Shown: positions 46,833-59,436 of the stretch, in pieces
How the letters are laid out: each line of letters opens with the position of its first letter
Numbering within the stretch: the stretch's first letter is position 1
Assembly (NCBI GenBank): GCA_024803745.1
Contig: JANJXV010000193.1
Location: forward strand, 1,364,001-1,428,000
Length of the DNA stretch: 64,000 nucleotides
Direction: 5' to 3'
Source: Megascapheus bottae
Lineage: Eukaryota; Chordata; Mammalia; Rodentia; Geomyidae
The notes under the pieces: model-generated
Seen by the model: the letters and a program-made list of their open reading frames with translations, nothing else
The model's database searches: none
What the model was told of the DNA's origin: nothing
Made by a program: the position numbers and the translations under genes

Positions 46833-47590
46833 ATAATTGGAGATTGGAGAGGATTTTCTAAAAAGAATATATAGAAATAGTAGTTCAAAATGTAGAAAGA
46901 AGTTCAATATTAACAGTCATGAGAAAAATTAAAATTACATTGAAATCTTTACTTTAAGTATATTAACATAAATATAGTTTTAAACAAAAAGATCCACATA
47001 CACACACACAAACACACACACACACACACGCATACAAAAAAACAACTTTCAAAGTCTAACTATTAATGGGAAGGTAGTGAGAAGAAGTAGAACTTTGGAA
47101 TAGTTCTGCAAGGAATATAAAACAATCAAAAATTGCGTGGAGAGTGCTAAAAAAGTACTAAATATAGAATTACATAGAAATATGGTCCAACACTTCTATT
47201 TCTAGATTTGTACCTAACGGAAGAGAAAGCAGAGACTAGAACAAATATGTGGAGAATCCATTCACAACTATTAATAATAATCCAAAGATAGAAATATGCA
47301 AAACAATGCATTGAAAAGGAAGAACATTTTACTATATTTTACAGATGAATCTTGATTACAGTAAACTAAAAATACAGCAGTCATAAAGGAAGAGCTAGGG
47401 TATGTTTTCCCTTCCAGAGCTTCCAAGGATCAACAAACCCTTAGAGCCAAAAAGCACGATGGTTTCAGAGAATGGAGTAGAGAGGAACAGGAGTTGAATG
47501 TTTAATGATTATACATGGAAGATGAAAATTGCTCTAGATGGGGAGAATGAAGACGGAACTGTACTCTAAACAATGGTTATGTAGCCACAC
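46833..47590. other. AT-rich intergenic DNA with a (CA)n tract
   Basis: It contains a CA microsatellite at 46995-47031. No gene or other repeat is recognised. Confidence 0.6.
46995..47031. repeat. (CA)n microsatellite
   Basis: About 37 bp, CA with single interruptions. Confidence 0.93.
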
Positions 47591-47692
47591 AGGATGGGAC
47601 ACACCTATACTCCGTGATCTTGGGAAACTCAAGAAGGATTTCTAGCAAACCTGGATGCATGGAAAGATCTATCATAAAAACAAATGTGGAGG

Positions 47693-47868
47693 GGCTGGGA
47701 GTTTGGCATAGTTGTAGAGTGCTTGTATGAAGACGAAGTTTCAATTCCGCAGTACCACATACACAGAAAAAACCAGAAGTAGTGCTGTGGCTCAAGTAGA
47801 AGATCACTAGGCTTGAGGAAAGCTGAAGGACAGTGCTTAAACCGAGTTTAAAAAAACCCAGAAAGCTG
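47693..47868 (+). mobile_element. IDL-Geo SINE
   Basis: Forward dimer: ID-like half (ggggctgggagtttggcatag, A-box-like ttgtagagtgctt, B-box-like gtttcaattcc) and Geo half (aaccagaagtagtgctgtgg ... aggcttgaggaaag). Confidence 0.85.
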
Positions 47869-47869
47869 A

Positions 47870-48110
47870 GCATGATGGGGTGGTGGCTCACTTCTATAAT
47901 CCTAGATACTCAGGAGGCTGAGATCTGAGGATCAAGGTTTAAAGCCATCCTGGCACAAAAAGACCTGAGACACTTATCTCCAATTTACCTTTAGAAAATG
48001 GGAAGTGGGGCTTGGCTCCAGGGTAAGGTGGTAGCCTGGAGCTGAAGAGCTCAGGGATAGTGCCCAGGCTGAGTTCAAGATCTATGACCCACAAAAAAAA
48101 AACCCCAAAA
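47870..48110 (+). mobile_element. Composite 7SL-Geo SINE
   Basis: Forward, near complete: B1/Alu-like left half (ggtggctcacttctataatcc, actcaggaggctgagatctg), linker cttatctccaatttacc, then a Geo right half (ggaagtggggcttggct ... gctgaagagctcagggatag) and an A-tail. It shows most clearly that this family shares its right half with IDL-Geo. Confidence 0.85.
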
Positions 48111-48545
48111 AAAATAAGATGGAAAAAATTGGATTCTGTGAATTTTATCAGGCATATAAATGTCTTTTTTTACGGTTGAAATAACAAATTGTTTGGAAAA
48201 AAGTTTTTATCTAGAAATGTACACTACAAATGGAATTAAGAACAAACACAAAATATGCAAAAGATACAAATTATCACAATATGGGTATCCTGCTTCTGTA
48301 TCTTTCACTGACTCCTGTTCAAATGAGTCACATATTCTGAATGATTTCTCCCAGTCGGTATATGCCACAAGTGTTAGCTTGTACTCTACTTCTTGGGGAA
48401 AAAAGCAAATACTAAGCAAATATGTGTTAGATTTTGTCAACAGTGATATTTCAAATATATATCCCTACTCATTGCATTATTTAATATCAATGCCGGAATC
48501 TAACTTACACTGGCAGAATCTTCAATCTTTTGAGAATCTTCAAAA
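48111..48545. other. Last unique DNA before the right array
   Basis: AT-rich and not a recognised repeat. A 131-codon ORF (48160-48555) runs across the array boundary, so it cannot be an old gene. Nothing else seen. Confidence 0.55.
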
Positions 48546-48893
48546 GGGTGTGTAAATATTTAGAATCGTTATGTCTTCCTGGAGGAAAGATCCCTTTAGT
48601 AGTATGTAGTAACCTTCTTTGTCTTTTCTTACTATTTTTAGTTTGAAGTCTATTGTATCTGATATGAGGATGGCAACTCCAGCCTGTTTATGGGGGCAGT
48701 TAGCTTGACAGAGTTTATTCCAACCTCTCACTTTCAAAAGATGATTGTTTTGGGGTAAGATGTGTCTCTAGAAGACAGCAGAACGATGGCTCTTGATTTT
48801 GATCCAACTAGACAGCCTATGAAATTTAATTGGAGAGTTAAGTCCATTGATATTGAGAGTTAGGATTGAGAGATATTTATTAGTTCCCACCAT
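48546..48893 (-). pseudogene. L1 ORF2 5' end, copy D, truncated
   Basis: This covers the ORF2 start and about the first 115 codons of the endonuclease domain (including VRGWNKLCQANCPHKQAGVAILISD). The codon that is TGA in copies A, B, E and F is TGT here (48775-48777), but a one-base loss nearby (about 48800) breaks the frame differently. The rest of ORF2 is missing because the array begins here. Confidence 0.85.
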
Positions 48894-48941
48894 TTTAAAA
48901 AGCTTTTAGTAGGGCCTGTGTCTTGACAGTTCTTGTGGTCC

Positions 48942-50097
48942 TTAGACGGTATGCTGTTTAGGTGCCATTTCTTTCCATATATTGCATTTATTTTGGTTTT
49001 CTATGTATAGAGCATCTTTGTGAATTCTCTGTAGTGTTGGTTTTGTTTCGACATATTGTTGCAGCTTTTCCCTGGAATGGAATGTTTTTATTGTTCCCTC
49101 AGTCATGAATGAATGCTTAGCTGGCTACATTATTCTTGGTTGGTAGTTATTTGATTTAAGGGCATGACATATATGCTTATAGTCACTTCGTGCTTGCATG
49201 GTCTCTTCTGAGACATCTGGGGTTATTTTGAATGGTTTGCCTTTATAGGTTACTGATCCCTTTTCCCTGGCTGCCTTTAGGATCTTTTCTTTCGTTTCTA
49301 TTGATCCAATTCGGATCACAATGTGGCGGTCGGATGTTCTTTTCTGGTCAGGTCTGTTTGGGGTTCTAAAAGCTTCTCGTATGTGGATGGGCCTGCCCTT
49401 CTGGATATTTGGGAAATTCTCTGAGATGATTCCCTGAAGTATATTTCCAATACCATTGACCTCTTTCTCCACGCCCTCCTCAATACCAACTAGCCTTAAA
49501 TTAGGCTTCCTAATTGTATCTTGGACCTCCTGAAGCGCTCTCTCATATTTCCTAGATTTGGATTGACTCATTTTCTGTTCTTTATAATACCTAAATTATC
49601 TTCAGCCACGGAAATTCTCTCCTCTGCAATGTCTAACCTGCTATCAAAGCTATCTACTTTATTTTTCATCTCCCTTGCATCCCTTGTTTTAGATCATGTA
49701 TGGATTTCTTTATCTCCTTGATTTCCTTTTGAGTGGTTAGCTCAGTAGCTTTATTTTCTTTGGACATTTGCTGGAGTTTGGTCACGTTTTTATTTGTGGA
49801 TTCTTTGAATTCATCCATCTTTCTTTGAAAAACCTTTATTATGGCCTCCTTTATGGCTTCTCCTTTTTCACTTATCACCTTGTTTTTGCTTTCCTCTTGT
49901 TCAGGTATGGCTTCCTCCATTCTCTCTTTCTTTATATTTTCACATTTTTCATTAATGATGTTTATCAATTGCATTTGTGTAGCAATTGGAAGACTCTCCT
50001 CTAGGTTTGCCAGTGACTGTTCCATTGTCTGTTTACATTGGGTGGGGGATGTTGTTTCTTGATTTGACATTTTTCTTGAGTTTCTTGTTCTGCCCAT
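48942..50097 (-). pseudogene. L1 ORF1, copy D, broken
   Basis: It shares the ATGA break (49568-49571) and the TAG (49125-49127). A private 28-bp deletion at about 49678, between two CTTGC repeats, removes part of the coiled coil and shifts its frame (first open piece 49666-50097). The RRM/C-terminal half is open for 148 codons (49125-49571). Confidence 0.88.
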
Positions 50098-50657
50098 TTG
50101 AAAATGGGAGCAAGATTACTACTAAATACGATTATAGTTTTTCAGATATAACCAACCTAGACCTCTGTAGCTGGCAGACACTAGATGTTCACAAGTTTTG
50201 ATTGGTATTATCACTCTTTCTTTTTGTGCACTTACAGACCAGCCTAATACAACCACTGATAAGCGATTTATACCCAAAACAATAAGCCTCTCAATCCAAT
50301 CTCTATTGTCTTTAAGTCCCTCTGAGCCTAGAGAATAATTAACCACCTACATATACAATATTGCTCAACAGCCATCAAGTGTAGATCCGTGCAGTATAAG
50401 GGTTGAAAGACGAGCAGAGATCCAGAGATAGAAAAAAAGAATGAGAGAGGTCAGGGGAGGTGCAAGAGGATTAACGTAGAAGTGTAAGAACATTGTAGTA
50501 ATGAAGAAAAGTTATAGCATAAGGATAACTGACCTAAGTTGGTAAGTAGGTAGCATATTTGAGTACAAAGTTTGGAAAGTATTAGAATAAAACTTATGTG
50601 TTGCTGCACGACTAGCTCTTAGCCCAACCAGTGGCCTCACAGTGGACCATGGGATGG
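50098..50657 (-). promoter_or_regulatory. Putative L1 5' region, copy D
   Basis: Equivalent to 950-1509, very similar to copies A and E. Promoter role inferred from position. Confidence 0.5.
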
Positions 50658-52031
50658 ATCTGTTTTTCTTGTCTACGTTGAGGGAAAGGGGTATTTCACA
50701 AGATGCAGAAGCGAAGATTTCAGAAGCAAATGCTGTGAGTGAATTAGCTCGTAAAAAGCATTTTTATTTTCTTTTATCTTTCTGCCAGTCTTGGGGGTTG
50801 AATTCAGGGCCTGAGCACTGTCCTCGGGTTTTCTCAAGTCTAGCCCTCTGCCACTTGAGCCACAGTGCCACATCTAGATTTTCTATCTATGTGGTACTGA
50901 GCAATCAAACCCAGATCTTCATGGATGCTAGGCAAGCACTCTACCACTATGCCAAACTCTCAACCCTGACATAGTAATTATAAAGTCATCATCATCATCA
51001 TCATATCCAAATATCCTTTCTCCTACAAAGAATGAACACTTAACTGTGTCTAATGCTTTTTTTTAATTTCACTAATTCTTCTGTGTTTTTCCCTCTTGCA
51101 TTTTTTACACATGACAGCAAAGCTAATCATCAGGAAAAAATTGATTAGGATACAGAAACCTAATAATATCCTAGTAGATTGATGTCAAAAATATGTGCAA
51201 GATGCCCTGTGTGTTTGACCTAGTGGGAGAGTCCTTGGCTACCAAGCAGTAAGCCTCAGGTTTGATTCCTCATTACCACATACATAGAAAACGCTGCAAG
51301 TGGTGCTGTGGCTCGGTGGGACAGCTAAAGCCTAAAGAAAGCCCAAGAGCAATGTTCACACTCTGAGGTCAAGTCCCAAGACTAGCAAAAACAAAAAAAA
51401 ATTCGACAAGGGGCAAAATGCAGGCAGAGAAGGCACTGTGAAGCAAATGTTTCGTAAAGGATGAGGGCAATATTGACCCTTAAGTTTGGATCTTACCTAA
51501 GAAATGCTCCTTGAGCCTGAGACCAGACTGGTAGTTGGGCCTAGTGGAAGACATTGGGATTGGACAAATAAGGTGTGCTGTATACTACATCCACATGTAT
51601 ACTGTGAGACTGGAGGAGAGATTCAGCCTCCAGTATGTCTTTGGTGAGGTCTTTTGTGAGCAAGGATCTTTGGTCATTGGGCCCTGAAAGGTGACCCTGC
51701 CTCCCTCACAATGGAACAGAATATGGAACCCTGGTAACCAAGCCACTGTAACTAACAACCAGCTCAAGCCAGCTCACTTGGCCTGTGGCTCAGGAGGAAG
51801 AAAGATGTTGCTGTGCTGTTGCCAAAGGTCAGGAAACTCGAGTCTCAGGCATGGAAGTTGTGGATGTCTTACTCTAAGATGTACATGCTAGATCATTGCC
51901 AAGCCACAAATCCAGTATAACAGAACTTTCTCTAAGAAGAAGGCCAGGAAAATCCAGGGCAACCAGATGAGGTAAATTTCTAAGAAGAAATGTATTTGAC
52001 CCCATCATCCTCCCCACACACTACAACTTTC
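50658..52031. repeat. Spacer S, copy S3
   Basis: Minus IDL-Geo SINE at about 50784-50966, TCA microsatellite with 6 repeats (about 50987-51004), plus IDL-Geo SINE at about 51205-51400, then the common tail. Close to S1 and S4. Confidence 0.85.
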
Positions 52032-52445
52032 TTTTTTTTCATTTTTTTATTGTAATTAGTAAAAGGGTTAGATGATATTTGCCAGATAGAATGTGCATTA
52101 ATTCACATACATTGATACCCTTTCACATGTCTTGGTACCCATTTCCCTCCAACCCCACACCCCCCACCCGTCTTGGTTTTCCCCCCTTCCCTATCAAATT
52201 TCAAATATCCAAATACAAATAAATTCAATATATCAGATAACAAAGTGAGATACTATACCAATATGGGATAACCAAGGGACAGCAAGCGAGATGAGAGACA
52301 ACATAGTACATTAAGGACAACAATCATTCATTATATGGCTTTTGTGTCAATATCCTGGAGGTCCTTTCAATTAGCTTCACATTATATGGCCTTATATATG
52401 GCCTTTTGCTCTATTGCCAATCTCTGCTAGTAGAGCCCAAGGTTT

Positions 52446-55400
52446 CTACTGATTATGACGAATGAGGGGAACCACTGAGCCTAAGTTCCTTTGAGTCTGG
52501 CTTACTTCACTTAATATGATTTGTTCTAAGTCTTTCCATTTCCTAACAAATGGGGCGATGTCATTCTTTCTGACAGCAGCATAGAATTCCATTGTGTACA
52601 AATACCACAACTTGTTGATCCACTCATCAACTGAGGGACATCTGGGTTGGTTCCATATCTTTGCTATGGTGAATAGTGCTGCAATGAACATTGTTGTGCT
52701 AGTGGGTTTAGTATGCCCTTGTTTCTGGATTGTTGGGTAAATGCCAAGTACTGGAATTGCTGGGTCATAGGGGAGTTGTATGTTTAGCGTTTTGAGGCAC
52801 TGCCGCACTGCTTTCCATAGTGGTTGAACGAGTTTGCACTCCCACCAACAGTGTAGTAGTGATCCCTCCTGACCACATCCCCTCCAGCATCTGTTGTCAT
52901 TCGTTTTCCTGATCCTGGCCATTCTAACTGGAGTTAGGTGGAATCTTAGACTTGTTTTGATTTGCATTTCTTTTATGACCAGAGATGTTGAGCATTTCTT
53001 CATGTGTCTATAGGCCATTTTTGTTTCTTCTTCAGAGAAGACTCTCTTTAAGTCTTTGGCCCATTTTGTAATGGGATGGGTGTTACTTTGGAGGTTAGTT
53101 TTGGAGTGATTCAATTTTTTGAGTTGTTGATATATTTTAGCTATGAGGCCTTGTTCCGTTGTTTGGGTGGTGAAGATCTTCTCCCACTCTGTAGGCTTCC
53201 TGATTAGTTTACTAGCTATATCCGTTGCCATACAAAAGCTCTGCAGTTTAATGCAGTCCCACTTATCCAGCCTTTCTCTGATTTGTTGTGATTCTTGGTC
53301 CTTATTAAGAAAGTTTCGACCTGTACCAAGGAGGCCTAGTGTATCTCCTATTCCTTCCTGTAAACTTTTCAGTGTGTCAGCTTTTACCTCCACGTCTTTG
53401 ATCCATTTGGAGTTAATTCTAGTGCAAGGGGACAAAGAAGGATCCAACTTTAGTTTTCTGCAGGTGTTTAACCAGTTCTGCCAGCACAACTTGTTGAAGA
53501 GGCTATCTTTCTTCCATTCTATTTTTTTGGCTCCCTGGTCAAAGATTAGGTGGCCATAGGTCTGTGGTTTAATATCTGGGTCCGCAGTTCTACTCCATTG
53601 GACTTCAGGCCTGTTCTTGTGCCAGTACCAAGCTGTTTTGAGAATTATAGCTCTGTAATAGAGCCTTAAGTTTGGAATTGAAATTCCTCCAGCGCTGTTC
53701 TTTCTGCTAAGAAGTGTTTTTGCTATACGGGGTCTTTTATTATTCCATATGAAATTTTGAATTGCCTCTTCTATGTCTTTAAAGAATGACATTGGGATGT
53801 TGATGGGTATTACATTGAATTTGTAGATAGCCCTTGGCAAGATTGTCATTTTCACAATGTTGATTCTTCCAATCCAGGAGCATGGGAGGTTTTTCCATTT
53901 CCTTAGTTCTGCTTTAATTTCCTTTTTTAGGGTTTTAAAGTTTTCATCTAAACGGTCCTTTACATTCTTAGTTAAGCTAATTGCTAGGTACTTTATTTTC
54001 TTTGAGGCTATTGTGAAAGGATTTTCTTTCCTGATTATTGCCTCGTTCCTCTCAGTGTTGTCGTAAAGTAAGGCAGTTGATTTGTGAGGGTTGATTTTAT
54101 GGCCTGCTACCCTTCCAAAGCTTTGAATCAGCTCAAGGAGCTTGGGAGTAGAGTCTATAGGATTCTTTAAATACAGAATCATGTCATCTGCAAAGAGGGA
54201 TAGTTTTATTTCCTCTTTCCCTACTTGGATCCCCTTTATGCTTGCTTCTTGCCATATTGCACTGCCTAGGAATTCTAGTACTATGTTAAAAAGGAGTGGA
54301 GAGAGTGGGCATCCTTGTCTCGTTCCTGATTTTAGAGGGAATGGCTTAGATTTTCACCATTAAGTATAATACTAGCAGTGGGTTTCTCATACACAGCCTT
54401 TATTACATTGAGAAATGTTCCATGGATTCCTAGTTTCTCCACATCTTTTAACATAAAGGGGTTTTGGATCTTGTCAAATGCCTTTTCCGCATCTATTGAG
54501 ACAATCATGTGATTTTATCCCTGCTCCTGTTGATGTGTTGAATTATATTAATTGATTTGTGTATGTTGAACCAGCTTTGCCTCCCTGTGATGAATCCAGT
54601 TTGATCATAGTGTGTATTTTTTTGGATGAGTTGTTGTAGACGGTTGGCCAGTATTTTGTTGAGAAGTTTTGCATCGATGTTCATCAAAGAAATGGGTCTA
54701 TAGATCTCTTTCTTTGATGAATCTCTGTCTGGTTTGGGGATGAGGGATATGCTGGCTTCACAGAATCAGTTTAGTAAAGAACCTTCATTTTCACTTTCGT
54801 TGAAGAGCTTGAGGAGTATTGGTGTGAGCTCTGCTTTGAAGACCTTATAGAATTCAGCTGTGAATCCATCTGGCCCTGGGCTCTTTTTAAGTGGAAGTTG
54901 TCTAATTTCCATTTATATTTCAGAGCTTGAAATAGGCCTGTTGAGTTGGGTTAGCTCTTCTTGGTTCAGTGTGTGTATGTTAATATTGTCTAGGAATTCA
55001 TCCATTTCTTCTAGATTCTCAAATTTGTTGGCGTAAAGGTTTGAGAAGTATTCCCTCATGATATTCTGGATCTTGGTAATTTCTGTAGTGATATTACCAT
55101 TTTCATCTACGATTTTGTTTATTTCGATATGCTCTCTTCTTTTTTTGGTAAGATTTGCTAAGGGCTTGTCAATTTTGTTAATTCTTTCAAGAACCAACTC
55201 CTTGTTTTGTTGATTCTTTCTATAGTTTTTTTTTATTCCAAATCATTTAATTCTGCTTTGATTTTAATAATTTGCTTTCTCCTAATGGGTTTAGGGTTGG
55301 TTTGTTGCTCTTTTTCCAGGAGGTTAAGGTGAGACATTAACTAGTTGGTTTGCCATTTTTCCAACTTGCTGTTGTAGGCACTCCACGCTATAAATTTTCC

Positions 55401-56288
55401 TCTGAGTACTGCCTTTGTTGTGTCCCTAAGGAGTTGATATTTGTGTGCTCCTTATTGTTAAATTTCATAAACAGTTGGATATCTGTTCTGATCTCTTCGA
55501 TTACCCATTGTTTTTGATTCAACAATGTGTGGTTCAGTCTCCATGAGTTACAGGGTTTTCTTTGGTGGAGATGTGTGTTCAGCTCCAATTTGATGCCTTT
55601 ATGGTCTGAGAGTGTGCATGGAATAATTTCAGTGTTTCTGAATCTGTCCAGGTTTGCTTTATGGCCTAAGATGTGGTCTATTTTGGAAAATGTTCCATGT
55701 GCTGCTGAGAAAAACGTATATTGTGGTGTTACTGGGTGGAATATTCTGCAGATGTCTGTTAGATCTAGTGGGTCTATATAGTTGTTCAGTTCTAAGGTTT
55801 CTCTGTTGAGTTTTTGCCTTGTTGATCTGTCCATAGGTGAGAGTGGTGTGTTAACCTCACCAACAATCACTGTGTTTCGATCTATGTATGGTTTCAGTGT
55901 AAGTAAAGTTTGCTTGATGAAGTTTGGAGCTCCGGGATTGGGTGTGTAAATATTTAGGATTGTTTTGTCTTCCGGGTGGCAAGATCCCTTTAGTAGTATG
56001 TAGTAACCTTCTTTGTCTTTTCTTACTAATTTTAGTTTGAAGTCTATTGTATCTGATATGAGGATGGCAACTCCAACCTGTTTATGGGGGCAGTTAGCTT
56101 GATAGAGATTATTCCAACCTCTCACTTTCAAAAGATGATTGTTTTTGGGTAAGATGTGTCTCTCGAAGTCAGCAGAACGATGGCTCTTGCTTTTTGATCC
56201 AACTAGACAACCTATGCCGTTTAATTGGAGAGTTAAATCCATTGATATTGAGAGTTAGGATTGAGAGATATTTATTAGTTCCTACCAT
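52446..56288 (-). pseudogene. L1 ORF2, copy E, broken
   Basis: The 3843-nt span has three large open parts. The endonuclease domain is open for 284 codons (55388-56242), downstream of the shared TGA at 56169-56171 in the native frame; it includes TPLSPMDRSTRQK, TFFSAAHGTFSKIDHILG and SDHKGIKLEL. RT and the C-terminus are open for 578 codons (52446-54182, ADD to the CCHC region). Shared breaks are the TGA at 54766-54768 and the frameshift near 54508. A one-base deletion near 54348 is shared with copy B only. Confidence 0.92.
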
Positions 56289-56336
56289 TTTTAAAAGCTT
56301 TTAGTAGGGCCTGTGTCTTGACAGTTCTTGTGGTCC

Positions 56337-57520
56337 TTAGATGGTATGCTGTTTAGGTGCCATTTCTTTCCCTATATTGCATTTATTTTGGTTTTCTATG
56401 TATAGAGCATCTTTGAGAATCCTCAGTAGTGTTGGTTTTGTTTCGACATATTGTTGCAGCTTTTCCCTGGAATGGAATGTTTTTATTTTTCCCTCAGTTA
56501 TGAATGAGAGCTTAGGTGGCTACAGTATTCTTGGTTGGTAGTTATTTGATATAAGGGCATGACATATATGCTTCCAGTCACTTCGTGCTTGCATGGTCTC
56601 TGCTGAGAAATCTGGGGTTATTCTGATTGGTTTGCCTTTGTAGGTTACTGATCCCTTTTCCCTGGCTGCCTTTAGGATCTTTCCTTTCGTTTCTATTGAT
56701 CCAGTTCGGATCACAATGTGGCGGTGGGATGTTCTTTTCTGGTCAGGTCTGTTTGGGGTTCTAAAAGCTTCTCGTATCTGGATGGGCCTGCCCTTCTGGA
56801 TATTTGGGAAATTCTCTGAGATGATTCCCTGAAGTATATTTCCAATACCATTGACCTCTTTCTCCACGCCCTCCTCAATACCAACTAGCCTTAAATTAGG
56901 CTTCCTAATTGTATCTTGGACCTCCTGAAGCGCTCTCTCATATTTCCTAGATTTGGATTGACTCATTTTCTGTTCTTTATAATACCTAAATTATCTTCAG
57001 CCACTGAAATTCTCTCCTCTGCAATGTCTAACCTGCTATCAAAGCTATCTACTTTATTTTTCATCTCCCTTGCTTCTAATTGCTCACTTTTGATGCCTTG
57101 CATCCCTTGTTTAAGATCATGTATGGATTTCTTTATCTCCTTGATTTCCTTTTGAGTGGTTAGCTCAGTAGCTTTATTTTCTTTGGACATTTGCTGGAGT
57201 TTGGTCACGTTTTTATTTGTGGATTCTTTGAGTTCATTCCTCTTTCTTTGAAATACCTTTATTATGGCCTCCTTTATGGCTTCTCCTTTTTCACTTATCA
57301 CCTTGTTTTTGCTTTCCTCTTGTTCAGGTATGGCTTCCTCCATTATCTCTTTCTTTATATTTTCACATTTTTCATTAATGATGTTTATCAATTGCATTTG
57401 TGTAGCAATTGGAAGACTCTCCTCTAGGTTTGCCAGTGACTGTTCCGTTGTCTGTTTACATTGGGTGGGGGATGTTGTTTCTTGATTTGACATTTTTCTT
57501 GAGTTTCTTGTTCTGCCCAT
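56337..57520 (-). pseudogene. L1 ORF1, copy E, broken only by shared lesions
   Basis: The coiled-coil half is open for 185 codons (56963-57520). The RRM/C-terminal half is open for 148 codons (56520-56966) from the ATG of the ATGA overlap to the shared TAG. No private stop is seen. Private substitutions in the coiled coil include a KRNELK stretch where the others have KMDEFK. Confidence 0.9.
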
Positions 57521-58080
57521 TTGAAAATGGGAGCAAGATTACTACTAAATACGATTATAGTTTTTCAGATATAACCAACCTAGACCTCTGTAGCTGGCAG
57601 ACACTAGATGTTCACAAGTTTTGATTGGTATTATCACTCTTTCTTTTTGTGCACTTACAGACCAGCCTAATACAACCACTGATAAGCGATTTATACCCAA
57701 AACAATAAGCCTCTCAATCCAATCTCTATTGTCTTTAAGTCCCTCTGAGCCTAGAGAATAATTAACCACCTACATATACAATATTGCTCAACAGCCATCA
57801 AGTGTAGATCCGTGCAGTATAAGGGTTGAAAGACGAGCAGAGGTCCAGAGATAGAAAAAAAGAATGAGAGAGGTCAGGGGAGGTGCAAGAGGATTAACGT
57901 AGGAGTGTAAGAATATTGTAGTAATGAAGAAAAGTTATAGCATAAGGATAACTGACATAAGTTGGTAAGTAGGTAGCATATTTGAGTACAAAGTTTGGAA
58001 AGTATTAGAATAAAACTTATGTGTTGCTGCACGACTAGCTCTTAGCCCAACCAGTGGCCTCACAGTGGATCATGGGATGG
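57521..58080 (-). promoter_or_regulatory. Putative L1 5' region, copy E
   Basis: Equivalent to 950-1509. Promoter role inferred from position. Confidence 0.5.
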
Positions 58081-59436
58081 ATCTGTTTTTCTTGTCTACG
58101 TTGAAGGAAAGGGGTATTTCACAAGATGCAGAAGCGAAGATTTCAGAAGCAAATGCTGTGAGTGAATTAGCTCGTAAAAAGCATTTTTATTTTCTTTTAT
58201 CTTTCTGCCAGTCTTGGGGCTTGAATTCAGGGCCTGAGCACTCTCCTCGGGTTTTCTCAAGTCTAGCCCTCTGCCACTTGAGCCACAGTGCCACATCTAG
58301 ATTTTCTATCTATGTGGTACTGAGCAATCAAACCCAGATCTTCATGGATGCTAGGCATGCACTCTACCACTATGCCAAACTCTCAACCCTGACATAGTAA
58401 TTATAAAGTCATCATCATCATCATCATATCCAAATATCCTTTCTCCTACAAAGAATGAACACTTAACTGTGTCTAATGCTTTTTTTTAATTTCACTAATT
58501 CTTCTGTGTTTTTCCCTCTTGCATTTTTTACATATTACAGCAAAGCTAATCATCAGGAAAAAATTGATTAGGATACAGAAACCTAATAATATCCTAGTAG
58601 ATTGACTTCAAAAATATGTGCAAGATGCCCTGTGTGTTTGACCTAGTGGGAGAGTCCTTGGCTACCAAGCAGTAAGCCTCAGGTTTGATTCCTCATTACG
58701 CTGCAAGTGGTGATGTGGCTCGGTGGGACAGCTAAAGCCTAAAGAAAGCCCAAGAACAATGTTCACACTCTGAGGTCAAGTCCCAAGACTAGCAAAAACA
58801 AAAAAAATTCGACAAGGGGCAAAATGCAGGCAGAGAAGGCACTGTGAAGCAAATGTTTTGTAAAGGATGAGGGCAATATTGACCCTTAAGTTTGGATCTT
58901 ACCTAAGAAAGGCTCCTTGAGCCTGAGACCAGACTGGTAGTTGGGCCTAGTGGAAGACATTGGGATTGGACAAATAAGGTGTGCTGTATACTACATCCAC
59001 ATGTATATTGTGAGACTGGAGGAGAGATTCAGCCTCCAGTATGTCTTTGGTGAGGTCTTTGGTGAGCAAGGATCTTTGGTCATTGGGCCCTGAAAGGTGA
59101 CCCTGCCTCCCTCACAATGGAACAGAATATGGAACCCTGGTAACCAAGCCACTATAACTAACAACCAGCTCAAGCCAGCTCACTTGGCCTGTGGCTCAGG
59201 AGGAAGAAAGATGTTGCTGTGCTGTTGCCAAAGGTCAGGAAACTCGAGTCTCAGGCATGGAAGTTGTGGATGTCTTACTCGAAGATGTACATGCTAGATC
59301 ATTGCCAAGCCACAAATCCAGTATAACAGAACTTTCTCTAAGAAGAAGGCCAGGAAAATCCAGGGCAACCAGATGAGGTAAATTTCTAAGAAGAAATGTA
59401 TTTGACCCCATCATCCTCCCCACACACTACAACTTT
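58081..59436. repeat. Spacer S, copy S4
   Basis: Minus IDL-Geo SINE at about 58207-58389, TCA microsatellite with 6 repeats (about 58408-58427), plus IDL-Geo SINE at about 58627-58809. The latter has lost 16 bp at about 58699 between its two halves, which is unique to this unit. The rest matches S3. Confidence 0.85.

Larger units (their letters stand above)
48546..50657 (-). mobile_element. L1 copy D, 5' part, cut at the array boundary
   Basis: It starts inside the ORF2 endonuclease region and includes the ORF2 start (48891-48893), ORF1 (48942-50097) and the 5' region. As an edge copy it differs from the others: it lacks the TGA at the endonuclease Glu region (TGT at 48775-48777), has its own indel there, and carries a 28-bp deletion in ORF1. 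Confidence 0.9.
52032..58080 (-). mobile_element. L1 copy E, complete length, inactive
   Basis: Full-length minus-strand L1: 3'UTR about 52032-52445, ORF2 52446-56288, ORF1 56337-57520, 5' region to 58080. Apart from the shared lesions it is one of the best preserved copies. Confidence 0.92.

Noticed and set aside
48160..48555. 131-codon ORF crossing the island/array junction
   Set aside because: It ends inside the array L1, so it cannot predate the junction. Composition fits chance in AT-rich DNA.
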